The notes under the pieces: model-generated
What the model saw: only the letters and a program-made list of their open reading frames with translations
The model's database searches: none
Told to the model about the DNA's origin: nothing
Part shown: positions 1-6,784 of the stretch, one piece after another
Layout: every line of letters begins with the position of its first letter
Numbering within the stretch: position 1 is the first letter of the stretch
NCBI GenBank assembly: GCA_017436705.1
Contig: JAFSCP010000025.1
Span: 1 to 64,000, forward strand
Length of the DNA stretch: 64,000 bases
Direction of reading: 5' to 3'
Source of the DNA: Bacillota bacterium
GTDB taxonomy: Bacteria; Bacillota; Clostridia; Peptostreptococcales; Anaerovoracaceae
Position numbers and translations under genes: made by a program

Positions 1-2
1 AA

Positions 3-1973
3 CAGGAAAAACAGGAAAAAATAGAACAGATGCAGAACCTTATCGTTCTGCTCAATCAGGCAGCCCGCGCTTACTATCAGGAAAGCCGGGAAATCATGCC
101 AAATATTGAATATGACAGACTTTATGACATGCTGGAAGAGCTGGAAAAGGAAACAGGGGTAACTCTGTCCGGAAGTCCGACCATGAGAGTAGGATATGAA
201 GTTCTGTCCGACCTGCCGAAAGAAGCACATCCGCAGAAAATGCTCTCCCTGGACAAGACCAAGGACGTGGACCAGCTGCGTACATGGCTTGGCGACCAGG
301 AGGGGGTTATTTCCTGGAAGCTGGATGGCCTGACCATCGTTCTTACCTATGAAGATGGCAGACTGGTCAAGGCAGTTACCCGCGGCAACGGAGAAATCGG
401 CGAAGTTATCACAAACAATGCCCGCGTGTTTACCAACCTGCCGGTTTCAATAGACTTCAAAGGCAGACTGGTGCTGCGTGGTGAAGCGGTTATCAGTTAC
501 CCGGATTTCGAGAAAATCAACGAAAGCATCACTGATGAAAGTGCCAAGTACAAGAACCCGCGCAATCTCTGCTCCGGGTCAGTGCGCCAGCTTAACAACG
601 AAATCACTGCCAGAAGACACGTGCGATTCTATGCCTTCTCGCTGGTATCGGCAGAAGGGCTGGACTTTGAAACAAGAACACAGCAGTTTGACTGGATGGC
701 AGAACGTGGTTTCAAGGTGGTAGAGCATAAAGTTGTGGATGGGTCAAACCTTGACGAAACCATTCAGTGGTTCGCGGGACGCATAGAAGATAATATCAAC
801 CCGTCCGACGGACTGGTTGTAAGTTTCAATGACATTGAGTATGGACGCGCTCTTGGCCAGACGGCCAAGTTCCCGCGGGATTCCATCGCTTTCAAGTGGC
901 GCGATGAAATCCGCGAAACCACACTCGATGAAATCGAGTGGAGCGCGTCCAGAACAGGGCTTATCAATCCTGTAGCGATTTTTAAGCCTGTGGAACTGGA
1001 AGGCACTACTGTGAGCCGCGCCTCTGTGCATAACATCAGCGTTATGCGGGAGCTGAAGCTGGGTATCGGCGACACAATCACAGTTTACAAGGCCAACATG
1101 ATTATTCCGCAGATCGCAGAAAATCTGACCGGAAGCAATAATATTGTGATTCCGGAAGTCTGCCCTGTATGCGGCAGCAGCACTGTAATCCACGACGAAA
1201 CAGGGGTGCAGACTTTGTTCTGCCCGAACCCGAAGTGCCTTGCCAAGCAGATAAAGAGTTTTACTCATTTTGTTTCCAGAGACGCCATGAATATGGAAGG
1301 TCTGTCTGAAATGACCCTTGAGAAGCTCATCGCACGCGGCATGATCAAGGAGCTTGCGGACCTTTTCCACATCGAAAAGTTCAGAGATGAAATCGTAGAA
1401 ATGGAAGGCTTCGGTGTCAAGTCCTTTGAAAACCTGCTGGCTGCTGTCGAAAAAGCTCGAAATGTGTCAGTTCAAAGGTTCCTCTACAGCCTTGGAATTC
1501 CTAACATCGGGACTGCCAATGCGCGCTTAATTGCTCAGCACTGCCAGAACCAGTGGTCAAAGGTGCAGAACCTTACAAGAGAAGAACTGACAACCATCGA
1601 CGGTATCGGTGAAGTGATGGCGGAAGCTTTTACTGCTTTCTTCGCTGATGAAGAGAAAGCGAAAATTGTCGAAGACCTTCTGAAAGAAGTAAAGCTTGAC
1701 CAGTCATTCGAGGCATCAGGTACTGCTTTCAGCGGTCTGACCTTCGTAATCACCGGATCACTGAACCATTACGAAAACCGTGACGCCCTCAAGGCTGAAA
1801 TCGAAAAGGCCGGCGGTAAGGTGGCGGGCTCAGTCAGTGCCAAGACAAGTTACCTCATAAACAACGATGTGACCTCAACTTCCGGCAAGAACAAGAAGGC
1901 TAAGGAACTGGGCATCGAGATCATAGACGAAGAAACCGTGAAAGGCTGGCTGGAAAGCGGCGTAGTCGGTTAG
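3..1973 (+). CDS. ligA: NAD-dependent DNA ligase LigA (5' end cut by window edge)
   Basis: LigA seals nicks in duplex DNA during replication and repair, using NAD+ to adenylate itself. Numbered from the internal ATG at base 30, the adenylated lysine is K97 in the motif WKLDG. A four-cysteine zinc finger follows at about residues 379–403 (CPVC...FCPNPKC), then helix-hairpin-helix repeats and a C-terminal BRCT domain (about 570–647, starting FSGLTFVITGSL). The reading frame stays open upstream of ATG 30 back to base 3, and the upstream residues (QEKQEKIEQ) look like the usual LigA N-terminus. The true start is therefore probably just outside the window and only a few residues are missing. The next gene starts 20 bp downstream, so co-transcription is likely. 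The identification is secure; only the start is open. Confidence 0.96.
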   Translation, partial: QEKQEKIEQMQNLIVLLNQAARAYYQESREIMPNIEYDRLYDMLEELEKETGVTLSGSPTMRVGYEVLSDLPKEAHPQKMLSLDKTKDVDQLRTWLGDQEGVISWKLDGLTIVLTYEDGRLVKAVTRGNGEIGEVITNNARVFTNLPVSIDFKGRLVLRGEAVISYPDFEKINESITDESAKYKNPRNLCSGSVRQLNNEITARRHVRFYAFSLVSAEGLDFETRTQQFDWMAERGFKVVEHKVVDGSNLDETIQWFAGRIEDNINPSDGLVVSFNDIEYGRALGQTAKFPRDSIAFKWRDEIRETTLDEIEWSASRTGLINPVAIFKPVELEGTTVSRASVHNISVMRELKLGIGDTITVYKANMIIPQIAENLTGSNNIVIPEVCPVCGSSTVIHDETGVQTLFCPNPKCLAKQIKSFTHFVSRDAMNMEGLSEMTLEKLIARGMIKELADLFHIEKFRDEIVEMEGFGVKSFENLLAAVEKARNVSVQRFLYSLGIPNIGTANARLIAQHCQNQWSKVQNLTREELTTIDGIGEVMAEAFTAFFADEEKAKIVEDLLKEVKLDQSFEASGTAFSGLTFVITGSLNHYENRDALKAEIEKAGGKVAGSVSAKTSYLINNDVTSTSGKNKKAKELGIEIIDEETVKGWLESGVVG

Positions 1974-1993
1974 TCTGATATCAGGAGGGGAAT

Positions 1994-2130
1994 ATGGCAC
2001 TTATAACATGTCCTGAATGTGGAAAAGAGATAAGCGACAAGGCGAAATGCTGCATCCATTGCGGTTATCCTCTTGAAGAGGAAGCGCAGAAGCAGCCAGA
2101 ACTGCCGGAAGAAGACCGTTACTGGGAAGT
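1994..2130 (+). repeat. 137-bp direct repeat, copy A
   Basis: This segment matches 2460–2596 with 4 mismatches in 137 bases (about 97%). Three of the mismatches are silent. It covers the first zinc ribbon and linker of both paralogues. Confidence 0.95.
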
Positions 2131-2386
2131 CCCTTTTTCTGAAAAAGATTGTCTGAAGGATGAGAACGGAATTGCAGGACCTGAACCAAACGAACTTTCC
2201 GGTATAAGGGAGATCACCTGTCCTTCCTGTGGCAGGCCAATCAGTGCTAAGGCAACGGTTTGCCCTGAATGCGGATATCAGGTAAACAGGAAAGCAGAAG
2301 GTATAAACTGGCGAGATGTTGTAAGTATCATCATTGCGGCAATGTTCCTGCTGCCTATACTTATGACTTTTCTTCAGAACCGCTAG
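1994..2386 (+). CDS. Double zinc-ribbon protein with C-terminal membrane anchor (copy 1)
   Basis: This 130-residue protein has two CxxC...CxxC zinc ribbons: CPECGKEISDKAKCCIHCG at residues 6–24 and CPSCGRPISAKATVCPECG at about 76–94. An acidic linker separates them and a single hydrophobic segment (about 108–125) ends the protein. The architecture suggests a membrane-tethered zinc-ribbon protein with its ribbons in the cytoplasm; its function is unknown. AGGAGGGG lies just upstream of the ATG. It sits 20 bp after ligA. Its first 137 bases are almost identical to those of the next gene (4 mismatches), while the rest differs more, so this is a recent tandem duplication with a divergent second half. 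Confidence 0.8.
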   Translation: MALITCPECGKEISDKAKCCIHCGYPLEEEAQKQPELPEEDRYWEVPFSEKDCLKDENGIAGPEPNELSGIREITCPSCGRPISAKATVCPECGYQVNRKAEGINWRDVVSIIIAAMFLLPILMTFLQNR

Positions 2387-2389
2387 CTG

Positions 2390-2418
2390 TTGCATGATTT
2401 ATGTAATAATGATATAAT
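2390..2418 (+). promoter_or_regulatory. Sigma-70 type promoter for the second zinc-ribbon gene
   Basis: TTGCAT (2390–2395), a 17-bp spacer and a consensus TATAAT (2413–2418) lie between the two paralogues, 41 bp before the second start. Copy 2 can therefore be transcribed separately from ligA and copy 1. Confidence 0.65.
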
Positions 2419-2459
2419 GAAAAAAAGTTGTATTTGCAGCAGTGAAAGGGGTAATGATC

Positions 2460-2596
2460 ATGGCACTTATAACATGTCCTGAATGTGGAAAAGAAATAAG
2501 CGATAAGGCGAAATGCTGCATCCATTGCGGTTATCCTCTTGAAGAGGAAGCGCAGAAGCAACCAGAACCGCCGGAAGAAGACCGTTACTGGGAAGT
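2460..2596 (+). repeat. 137-bp direct repeat, copy B
   Basis: Second copy of the repeat at 1994–2130. Similarity drops sharply after the codons for the tryptophan-glutamate end of the linker, which marks the edge of the duplication or of a gene-conversion tract. Confidence 0.95.
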
Positions 2597-2828
2597 TGAA
2601 CCGGACGGATTCGGCTCAGAAAAAGACGCAGACGGAGTTGCCGGACCTGAACCTGAAGAAATGTCAGGGGCAATTTTTATAAACTGTCCTGTCTGCGGCA
2701 AGCAGGTAAGTTCAAAGACTTACGATTGTCCTAACTGCGGCCATCCGATAAATGAAAAAGAAGGGATTTCCTTCGGAATGGTGCTGCTGGCAGTTATTGC
2801 GGGAATTCTCATCCTGTCAATTTTCTAA
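2460..2828 (+). CDS. Double zinc-ribbon protein with C-terminal membrane anchor (copy 2)
   Basis: This is the 122-residue paralogue of the preceding protein. It has the same first ribbon (CPECGKEIS...CCIHCG) and acidic linker, a second ribbon CPVCGKQVS...CPNCG, and a C-terminal hydrophobic segment (about 103–122). The start is set at ATG 2460 because it aligns exactly with copy 1 and has AAAGGGG 8 bp upstream. Upstream in-frame GTG 2442 and ATG 2454 are less likely. It has its own promoter. The next gene starts 1 bp after its stop codon, so the two are probably translationally coupled. Function unknown; membrane-tethered metal-binding protein by architecture. Confidence 0.78.
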   Translation: MALITCPECGKEISDKAKCCIHCGYPLEEEAQKQPEPPEEDRYWEVEPDGFGSEKDADGVAGPEPEEMSGAIFINCPVCGKQVSSKTYDCPNCGHPINEKEGISFGMVLLAVIAGILILSIF

Positions 2829-2829
2829 G

Positions 2830-3201
2830 ATGATAAAGAAGAACATGGCCATCATTGCAGTGGTGGCCGGTCTGTATATGCTCAATGAATCAGCAAAAGG
2901 TTATGTGGACATGCCCTGGCTTGCCGGATTTCTGAGCGGATATTTCAACGATATAATCTGCGGGGCCGGTTTTATGGCTTACTGCAATATCTTTATAGAA
3001 CTCTGGAAACGCCCTTTGAAAAACCTGCCAGGCATTGAGGCGGTTTTGCTGTGTGCAGGACTTTTCTGGGAAGTCGGTGCGCCCCTGGTGGTACCGGGCA
3101 GCGTGGGAGATTTCTGGGACATAATTGCTTACATGGCGGGCGGATTAATATACTGGTGTATAATCACAATTCAAAGACCTGAAAAGGAGAACCAATGTTA
3201 A
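2830..3201 (+). CDS. Small multi-pass membrane protein, unknown function
   Basis: This is a 123-residue protein with about four hydrophobic segments (roughly residues 6–20, 30–50, 73–92 and 102–118). I do not recognise the family; a VanZ-like or small integral membrane family is possible. The start at ATG 2830 follows directly on the stop of the zinc-ribbon gene, which suggests translational coupling. Its last 7 bases overlap the next gene, so the three genes 2460–4190 form one transcription unit. A frame extending upstream overlaps copy 2 and is not credible. Confidence 0.6.
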   Translation: MIKKNMAIIAVVAGLYMLNESAKGYVDMPWLAGFLSGYFNDIICGAGFMAYCNIFIELWKRPLKNLPGIEAVLLCAGLFWEVGAPLVVPGSVGDFWDIIAYMAGGLIYWCIITIQRPEKENQC

Positions 3202-4190
3202 AAGTAGGAAAACTCGACAGCGATTTATTAAAAGCTTCAGTAATCGACAAAATTAAATTCAGGAGACCCGAGGTGCTGGTCCGTGCCGGAGTAGGGGAGG
3301 ACTGCGCCGTAATAGACTTTGGTGAGTACGAGTGCGTAATGTCAACAGATCCGATTACTGCCTCTGTTGCAGATATCGGAAGACTGGCAATACACATTTC
3401 CTGCAACGACATTGCCTCCAACGGAATCCAGCCGGTGGGCATCATGCTTGCAGTAATGCTGCCAATCGGCACCACTAAAAAAGATGTTGAAAACATCATG
3501 GCACAGGCTGCGGAAGCGGCAGAAGCCTGCGGTGTTGAAATCATCGGCGGACATACAGAAGTTACGCCAGCTGTAAACAAGCCTGTAATCGTGTCAACAG
3601 CCATCGGCCGCGGCAAGAAGTGGCAGTCTGCATCAGCTGAGGACATTCAGGTAGGCGACTACATTATCATGACCAAGAGCGCAGGGCTTGAAGGGACAGG
3701 CATTATCGCCAGTGACTACGAAGAAGAACTTCTCAAAGTCCTGACCCGCGAAGAAATTGAAACTGCCAAACAGTTATTGGACGATGTGAGCGTTGTCAAG
3801 GAAGGAACTGTTGCCGGAGAAATCGGAACCAACGGTATGCACGATGTTACCGAAGGCGGAATCCTGGGTGCAATCTGGGAAATGTGCCAGATTGCCGGTG
3901 TAGGTGCACAGGTATGGGGTGACGAGGTTCTGGTAGCCGACGTTACCAAAAAAATCTGCAAATACTACGGAATCCAGTACATGCGTCTGATTTCCAGCGG
4001 CTCAATGATTATCATGGCCAAGCCTGAAAAGAAGGACGAAATTCTTAAGAAACTGGCTGTTGCAGGCGTTGCAGCCCGCGTAATCGGCAGAATTGTGCCT
4101 GCTGAAGAGGGTCTTACAATCACCGAAAACGGTGTGACAGAACCGATTGACCCGCCAAGAGCGGACGAACTTTATAAAGTGGTTAAGTAA
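3195..4190 (+). CDS. AIR synthase-related / HypE-like protein
   Basis: This 331-residue protein belongs to the ATP-binding AIR-synthase superfamily (PurM, HypE, ThiL, SelD). The N-terminal half carries the family signature GVGEDCAVIDFG (about 31–42), followed by a STDPIT segment and the glycine-rich GGHTEVTP. The C-terminal half holds NGMHDVTEGGILGA. True HypE ends in a conserved cysteine that becomes thiocyanated during hydrogenase maturation. This protein ends in lysine with no such cysteine, and no other hyp genes are nearby, so it is probably a HypE paralogue using ATP on an unknown substrate. Ribosome site AAAGGAGA. It overlaps the upstream gene by 7 bp and is followed by a hairpin with a T-run. 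Confidence 0.8.
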   Translation: MLKVGKLDSDLLKASVIDKIKFRRPEVLVRAGVGEDCAVIDFGEYECVMSTDPITASVADIGRLAIHISCNDIASNGIQPVGIMLAVMLPIGTTKKDVENIMAQAAEAAEACGVEIIGGHTEVTPAVNKPVIVSTAIGRGKKWQSASAEDIQVGDYIIMTKSAGLEGTGIIASDYEEELLKVLTREEIETAKQLLDDVSVVKEGTVAGEIGTNGMHDVTEGGILGAIWEMCQIAGVGAQVWGDEVLVADVTKKICKYYGIQYMRLISSGSMIIMAKPEKKDEILKKLAVAGVAARVIGRIVPAEEGLTITENGVTEPIDPPRADELYKVVK

Positions 4191-4201
4191 AATATGACAG
4201 G

Positions 4202-4247
4202 GCGGACAATTTGGGAAGAACTTTTCCCTTTTGTCCGCTTTATTTTT
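4202..4247 (+). terminator. Rho-independent terminator after the HypE-like gene
   Basis: A long hairpin has outer arms GCGGACAA/TTGTCCGC and inner arms GGGAA/TTCCC and is followed by TTTATTTTTTT. It is also the first unit of the hairpin array described next. Confidence 0.8.
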
Positions 4248-4435
4248 TTGATGCGGACAGAAATGGATACGGGATATTAATTTGTCCGCATATTTTGTAG
4301 AAAAGCGGACAAACAGAGGATGCATTGAATTGATTTGTCCGCAAGTATCGGAAAAATACCTGCAGAACAACGAAAAACCTTTGTAAATCACGAAAAAAGC
4401 GGACAAATCGTGACTGAAAATTTACGATTGTCCGC
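4202..4435. repeat. Array of four 37–38 bp hairpin units bounded by GCGGACA/TGTCCGC
   Basis: Four units, each opening with GCGGACA and closing with TTGTCCGC, lie at 4202–4238, 4253–4289, 4305–4342 and 4399–4435. Units 1 to 3 are separated by 14 and 15 bp, units 3 and 4 by 56 bp. Unit lengths are 37, 37, 38 and 37 bp. The interiors differ except for nested inverted repeats: unit 1 is nearly fully palindromic, and unit 4 extends its stem to about 12 bp with one bulge. I saw GCGGACAA nowhere else in the window. The stretch 4191–4479 contains no convincing gene. Confidence 0.75.
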
Positions 4436-4479
4436 TAATGGTTTTTTGCTTCCTGGATACTTCCAAGTGAAAATAAAAG

Positions 4480-5265
4480 CTATACCAACAGCGCTATTGC
4501 TGCCAGCACCAGCATGTGTGCAGGATAGAAAGCGTAGAACCCGTACTGGAGAGCTTTGCTGCTGCGGCCTTTCTTGCCGTTGTAAAGCCAGATGAGGAGC
4601 AGTGAGAACACGGCAAAACCCTGAGTAGGGAACATGAACTCTGTACCGCCGATGATAATCGGTATACTGAGTCCTTTCATGGCGAAGATGTTAATATAAA
4701 TCATGCCTGCAAGCTGGAAAATCCAGCCGAATTTAATGTGTTGGCAGAGATAAAACAGTATAATTGTCAGCACACCGTAACCGCCGTAATCGGTGAAGCC
4801 GACGATTGACAGAAGCAGCAGGCCAAGAAGTTTAAGGATTCCGAAAATAAGCGCCTTTATTATTGCGGATTTTGGCACTTCGCCTGCTTTCGGGAATGTG
4901 CGCAGCTTTTCCAGTTCGTTGATGCACAGAAGGCCGATAAGCAGGGTAAACATGACGTTCTGGTGGAAAGGATATATAGGCGATATGGAGAACATCAGGT
5001 TAAAAGGAATCTCCGAAATCAGGCCGAATATGAGCAGGCGCTTGGCGTATCTGCGGACATCAGATGTATGGAAGAACCCTTCCACAATCTGAAAGGCGAA
5101 TATAGGAAAAGCCAGACGGCCCAGATATGTCATCCAGTTGTTGCCGGGAACCACAGTTGCCCACATGTGGTCAAGCAGCATGAGTACGCAGGCGATGAAC
5201 CTGAGTGTGTTGGCATTGATACCGCCGAAAGGTTTTCTGATGTTAAGTGTTGTATTTTTTTCCAT
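4480..5265 (-). CDS. TraX family membrane protein
   Basis: This is a 261-residue polytopic membrane protein of the TraX family (named for the F-plasmid pilin acetylase). It is recognisable by the N-terminal pattern NANTLRFIACVLMLLDH, then RLAFPIFAFQIVEGF and a string of hydrophobic segments. Chromosomal TraX proteins in Firmicutes have no proven function; an acyltransferase-like membrane role is inferred from the family name only. The start was set at the ATG whose codon ends at base 5265 because AGGGGG lies just upstream. A longer frame adds 19 residues without a ribosome site. It is divergent from the HTH gene and shares a compact promoter region with it. There is no plasmid or conjugation context here. 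Confidence 0.82.
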   Translation of the reverse strand: MEKNTTLNIRKPFGGINANTLRFIACVLMLLDHMWATVVPGNNWMTYLGRLAFPIFAFQIVEGFFHTSDVRRYAKRLLIFGLISEIPFNLMFSISPIYPFHQNVMFTLLIGLLCINELEKLRTFPKAGEVPKSAIIKALIFGILKLLGLLLLSIVGFTDYGGYGVLTIILFYLCQHIKFGWIFQLAGMIYINIFAMKGLSIPIIIGGTEFMFPTQGFAVFSLLLIWLYNGKKGRSSKALQYGFYAFYPAHMLVLAAIALLV

Positions 5266-5293
5266 AATAATCCCCCTGGTGCTTGATAGTATG

Positions 5294-5322
5294 ATTTTAC
5301 CATAAAAGTGTGTATAAGGCAA
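5294..5322 (-). promoter_or_regulatory. Promoter for the TraX-like gene
   Basis: On the minus strand TTGCCT (5317–5322), a 17-bp spacer and TAAAAT (5294–5299). Its -35 box is the mirror image of the -35 box of the divergent HTH gene. Confidence 0.6.
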
Positions 5323-5350
5323 CTTTCAGGTCAATCCAACTAACGGTTTG

Positions 5351-5379
5351 TTGCCTGAAAAGCTGCAAAATGATATAAT
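5351..5379 (+). promoter_or_regulatory. Promoter for the HTH regulator gene
   Basis: TTGCCT (5351–5356), 17-bp spacer, TATAAT (5374–5379). Together with the divergent promoter it forms the inverted repeat AGGCAAC (5317–5323) / GTTGCCT (5350–5356), a possible shared operator. Confidence 0.65.
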
Positions 5380-5411
5380 TGCGCCTAGAAGGGAAAGAAT
5401 CGGAGGATGAG

Positions 5412-6557
5412 ATGGATTACAATAAGACAGCTGAGCTTATACAAAATGCCCGGAAGGAAAAGGGCCTTACGCAACGTGAACTTGCAGATATTCTGGGTAT
5501 TACTGACCGTGCAGTTTCCAAGTGGGAGAGAGCAAAGAGCTTTCCCGATGTTTCCATGCTTCAGCCGCTGGCAGAGGCTCTGGATATATCGGTAACAGAG
5601 ATTCTGGACGGCGAACGGCGCAGCAATGATGTGGCAGTGACAGCAGGTGAAGCAGAGCAGGCGGCGATCAGGGGGATTGACGGATATGTCCGCGATACAA
5701 AGAAAAAGAGCAAACCTCTCTGGGCTGCGCTGACAGTGGTGCTGTTGATTCTCGGGGCAGTGGCCTTTTATGAATATGATGAATACCGCCACAGACCACT
5801 CAATTTTCAGGAAGATGAGCTGGAATTCGGGGATGTGGTTTATTATGAAGGAAATAACAAGGTGCACAGATTTGAACTGGAAGGACCTTTCGGTGAAGAA
5901 ACCCGACAACAAATTGTTTTATATTTAAAACGGATGCCACGCTGTGAGGAAGTAACCAGAAATGAACAGGTAAGAAGTAAGATGGCAAGAATCGACTTTG
6001 AGGGATTGGTTATATTTTACTTCGATTGCTACTACGATTACAAGAGTGAGAAATATTATTCATACAATGGGATAGACAGGTTTTACAGAAATCTAAAGGC
6101 TATTTGCGAGGACTTACTGTTAGATGATGAATACATTTATGAAGGCCCGCTGCATTTTGAAATCGATGGTGCAACGCTGGACATTAATTGTCCTTTGGTG
6201 GAAAAACCAATGGAATGTATTGTGGGAGTATATAGAGGGTATCTGGGAGGACGCTATAATGATTTTCCTGATGCTTATTCCAGTTATTCAATCGAAAAAA
6301 TTACGAGGCTTACGTCGGAAGAATATGAGGAAATACCTGAATTTTCACTTTTTGAAAAAGAAATTGCCTATCGGGATATATATGCATATCGGATATATAT
6401 TGCAGAAATCAGATACATATATACAGACGCACTGAAAGCATTAGGGCCTCAGCAACCGGAAGGAATCCACAGAATTCTTTATATGACAGCAAAAAGAAAT
6501 CATAGCGATAAGTACGAAATAATCCCTCAATACATTAGCCTATTGACCATTATATAA
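5412..6557 (+). CDS. XRE-family HTH regulator with membrane anchor and extracellular domain
   Basis: This 381-residue protein has an N-terminal Cro/C1-type helix-turn-helix (about 5–65; LTQRELADILGITDRAVSKWE is the recognition region), a basic stretch (KKKSK, 97–101), one transmembrane helix (103–121) and a C-terminal region of about 260 residues that I do not recognise. The topology puts the DNA-binding domain inside and the large domain outside, suggesting a membrane-bound sensor-regulator. The start at ATG 5412 has GGAGG just upstream; the earlier TTG has none. It is divergent from the TraX-like gene and may control it. The C-terminal part uses more AT-rich codons (many ATA and AAA) than its neighbours. 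The SRP RNA promoter starts inside its last codons. Confidence 0.75.
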   Translation: MDYNKTAELIQNARKEKGLTQRELADILGITDRAVSKWERAKSFPDVSMLQPLAEALDISVTEILDGERRSNDVAVTAGEAEQAAIRGIDGYVRDTKKKSKPLWAALTVVLLILGAVAFYEYDEYRHRPLNFQEDELEFGDVVYYEGNNKVHRFELEGPFGEETRQQIVLYLKRMPRCEEVTRNEQVRSKMARIDFEGLVIFYFDCYYDYKSEKYYSYNGIDRFYRNLKAICEDLLLDDEYIYEGPLHFEIDGATLDINCPLVEKPMECIVGVYRGYLGGRYNDFPDAYSSYSIEKITRLTSEEYEEIPEFSLFEKEIAYRDIYAYRIYIAEIRYIYTDALKALGPQQPEGIHRILYMTAKRNHSDKYEIIPQYISLLTII

Positions 6558-6571
6558 AACTATGATATAAT
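6543..6571 (+). promoter_or_regulatory. Promoter for SRP RNA
   Basis: TTGACC (6543–6548), 17-bp spacer, TATAAT (6566–6571). The -35 box lies within the last codons of the upstream HTH gene. Predicted start of transcription is near 6578. Confidence 0.7.
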
Positions 6572-6597
6572 ACCATGGCAAACAAAAATTGTCCTTA

Positions 6598-6713
6598 GAG
6601 AGCTTCGCCTGGCATGGTTTGGGTCCTGCGCAATGGGATGCCGTGAACCTTGTCAGGTCCGGAAGGAAGCAGCAATAAGCGGAAGTTCTTATGTGCCGCA
6701 GATTAGCCTTCTC
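6598..6713 (+). ncRNA. ffs: Small bacterial signal recognition particle RNA (4.5S-like)
   Basis: The conserved SRP domain IV hairpin is present: GTCAGGTCCGGAAGGAAGCA with the symmetric-loop partner strand AGCAATAAGCGG, followed by TGTGCCGC. The flanks pair into the long rod (5' GAGAGCTTCGCC side against 3' GGC...TTCTC side). This RNA pairs with Ffh to deliver nascent membrane proteins. The length suggests the short form without an Alu domain. Its place directly upstream of dnaX is the usual one in many Firmicutes. Exact ends are estimates; a primary transcript may begin near 6578. Confidence 0.92.
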
Positions 6714-6784
6714 CAACGTCATGCGTGGCTCTTTAAGGGCAATTTTTTACACTGCGTTAAAATGTGAAAAAATGTGGAGGAAAC

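Noticed and set aside
744-1370. Long open frame on the minus strand within ligA
   Set aside because: It is antisense to a conserved gene, has no ribosome site and no recognisable protein pattern. It arises from the codon bias of ligA.
3195-4190. True HypE of hydrogenase maturation
   Set aside because: No C-terminal cysteine and no hypABCDF or hydrogenase genes nearby.
4202-4435. CRISPR array
   Set aside because: The repeated parts are short inverted ends with irregular gaps, not direct repeats of 25–40 bp with uniform spacers, and there are no cas genes.
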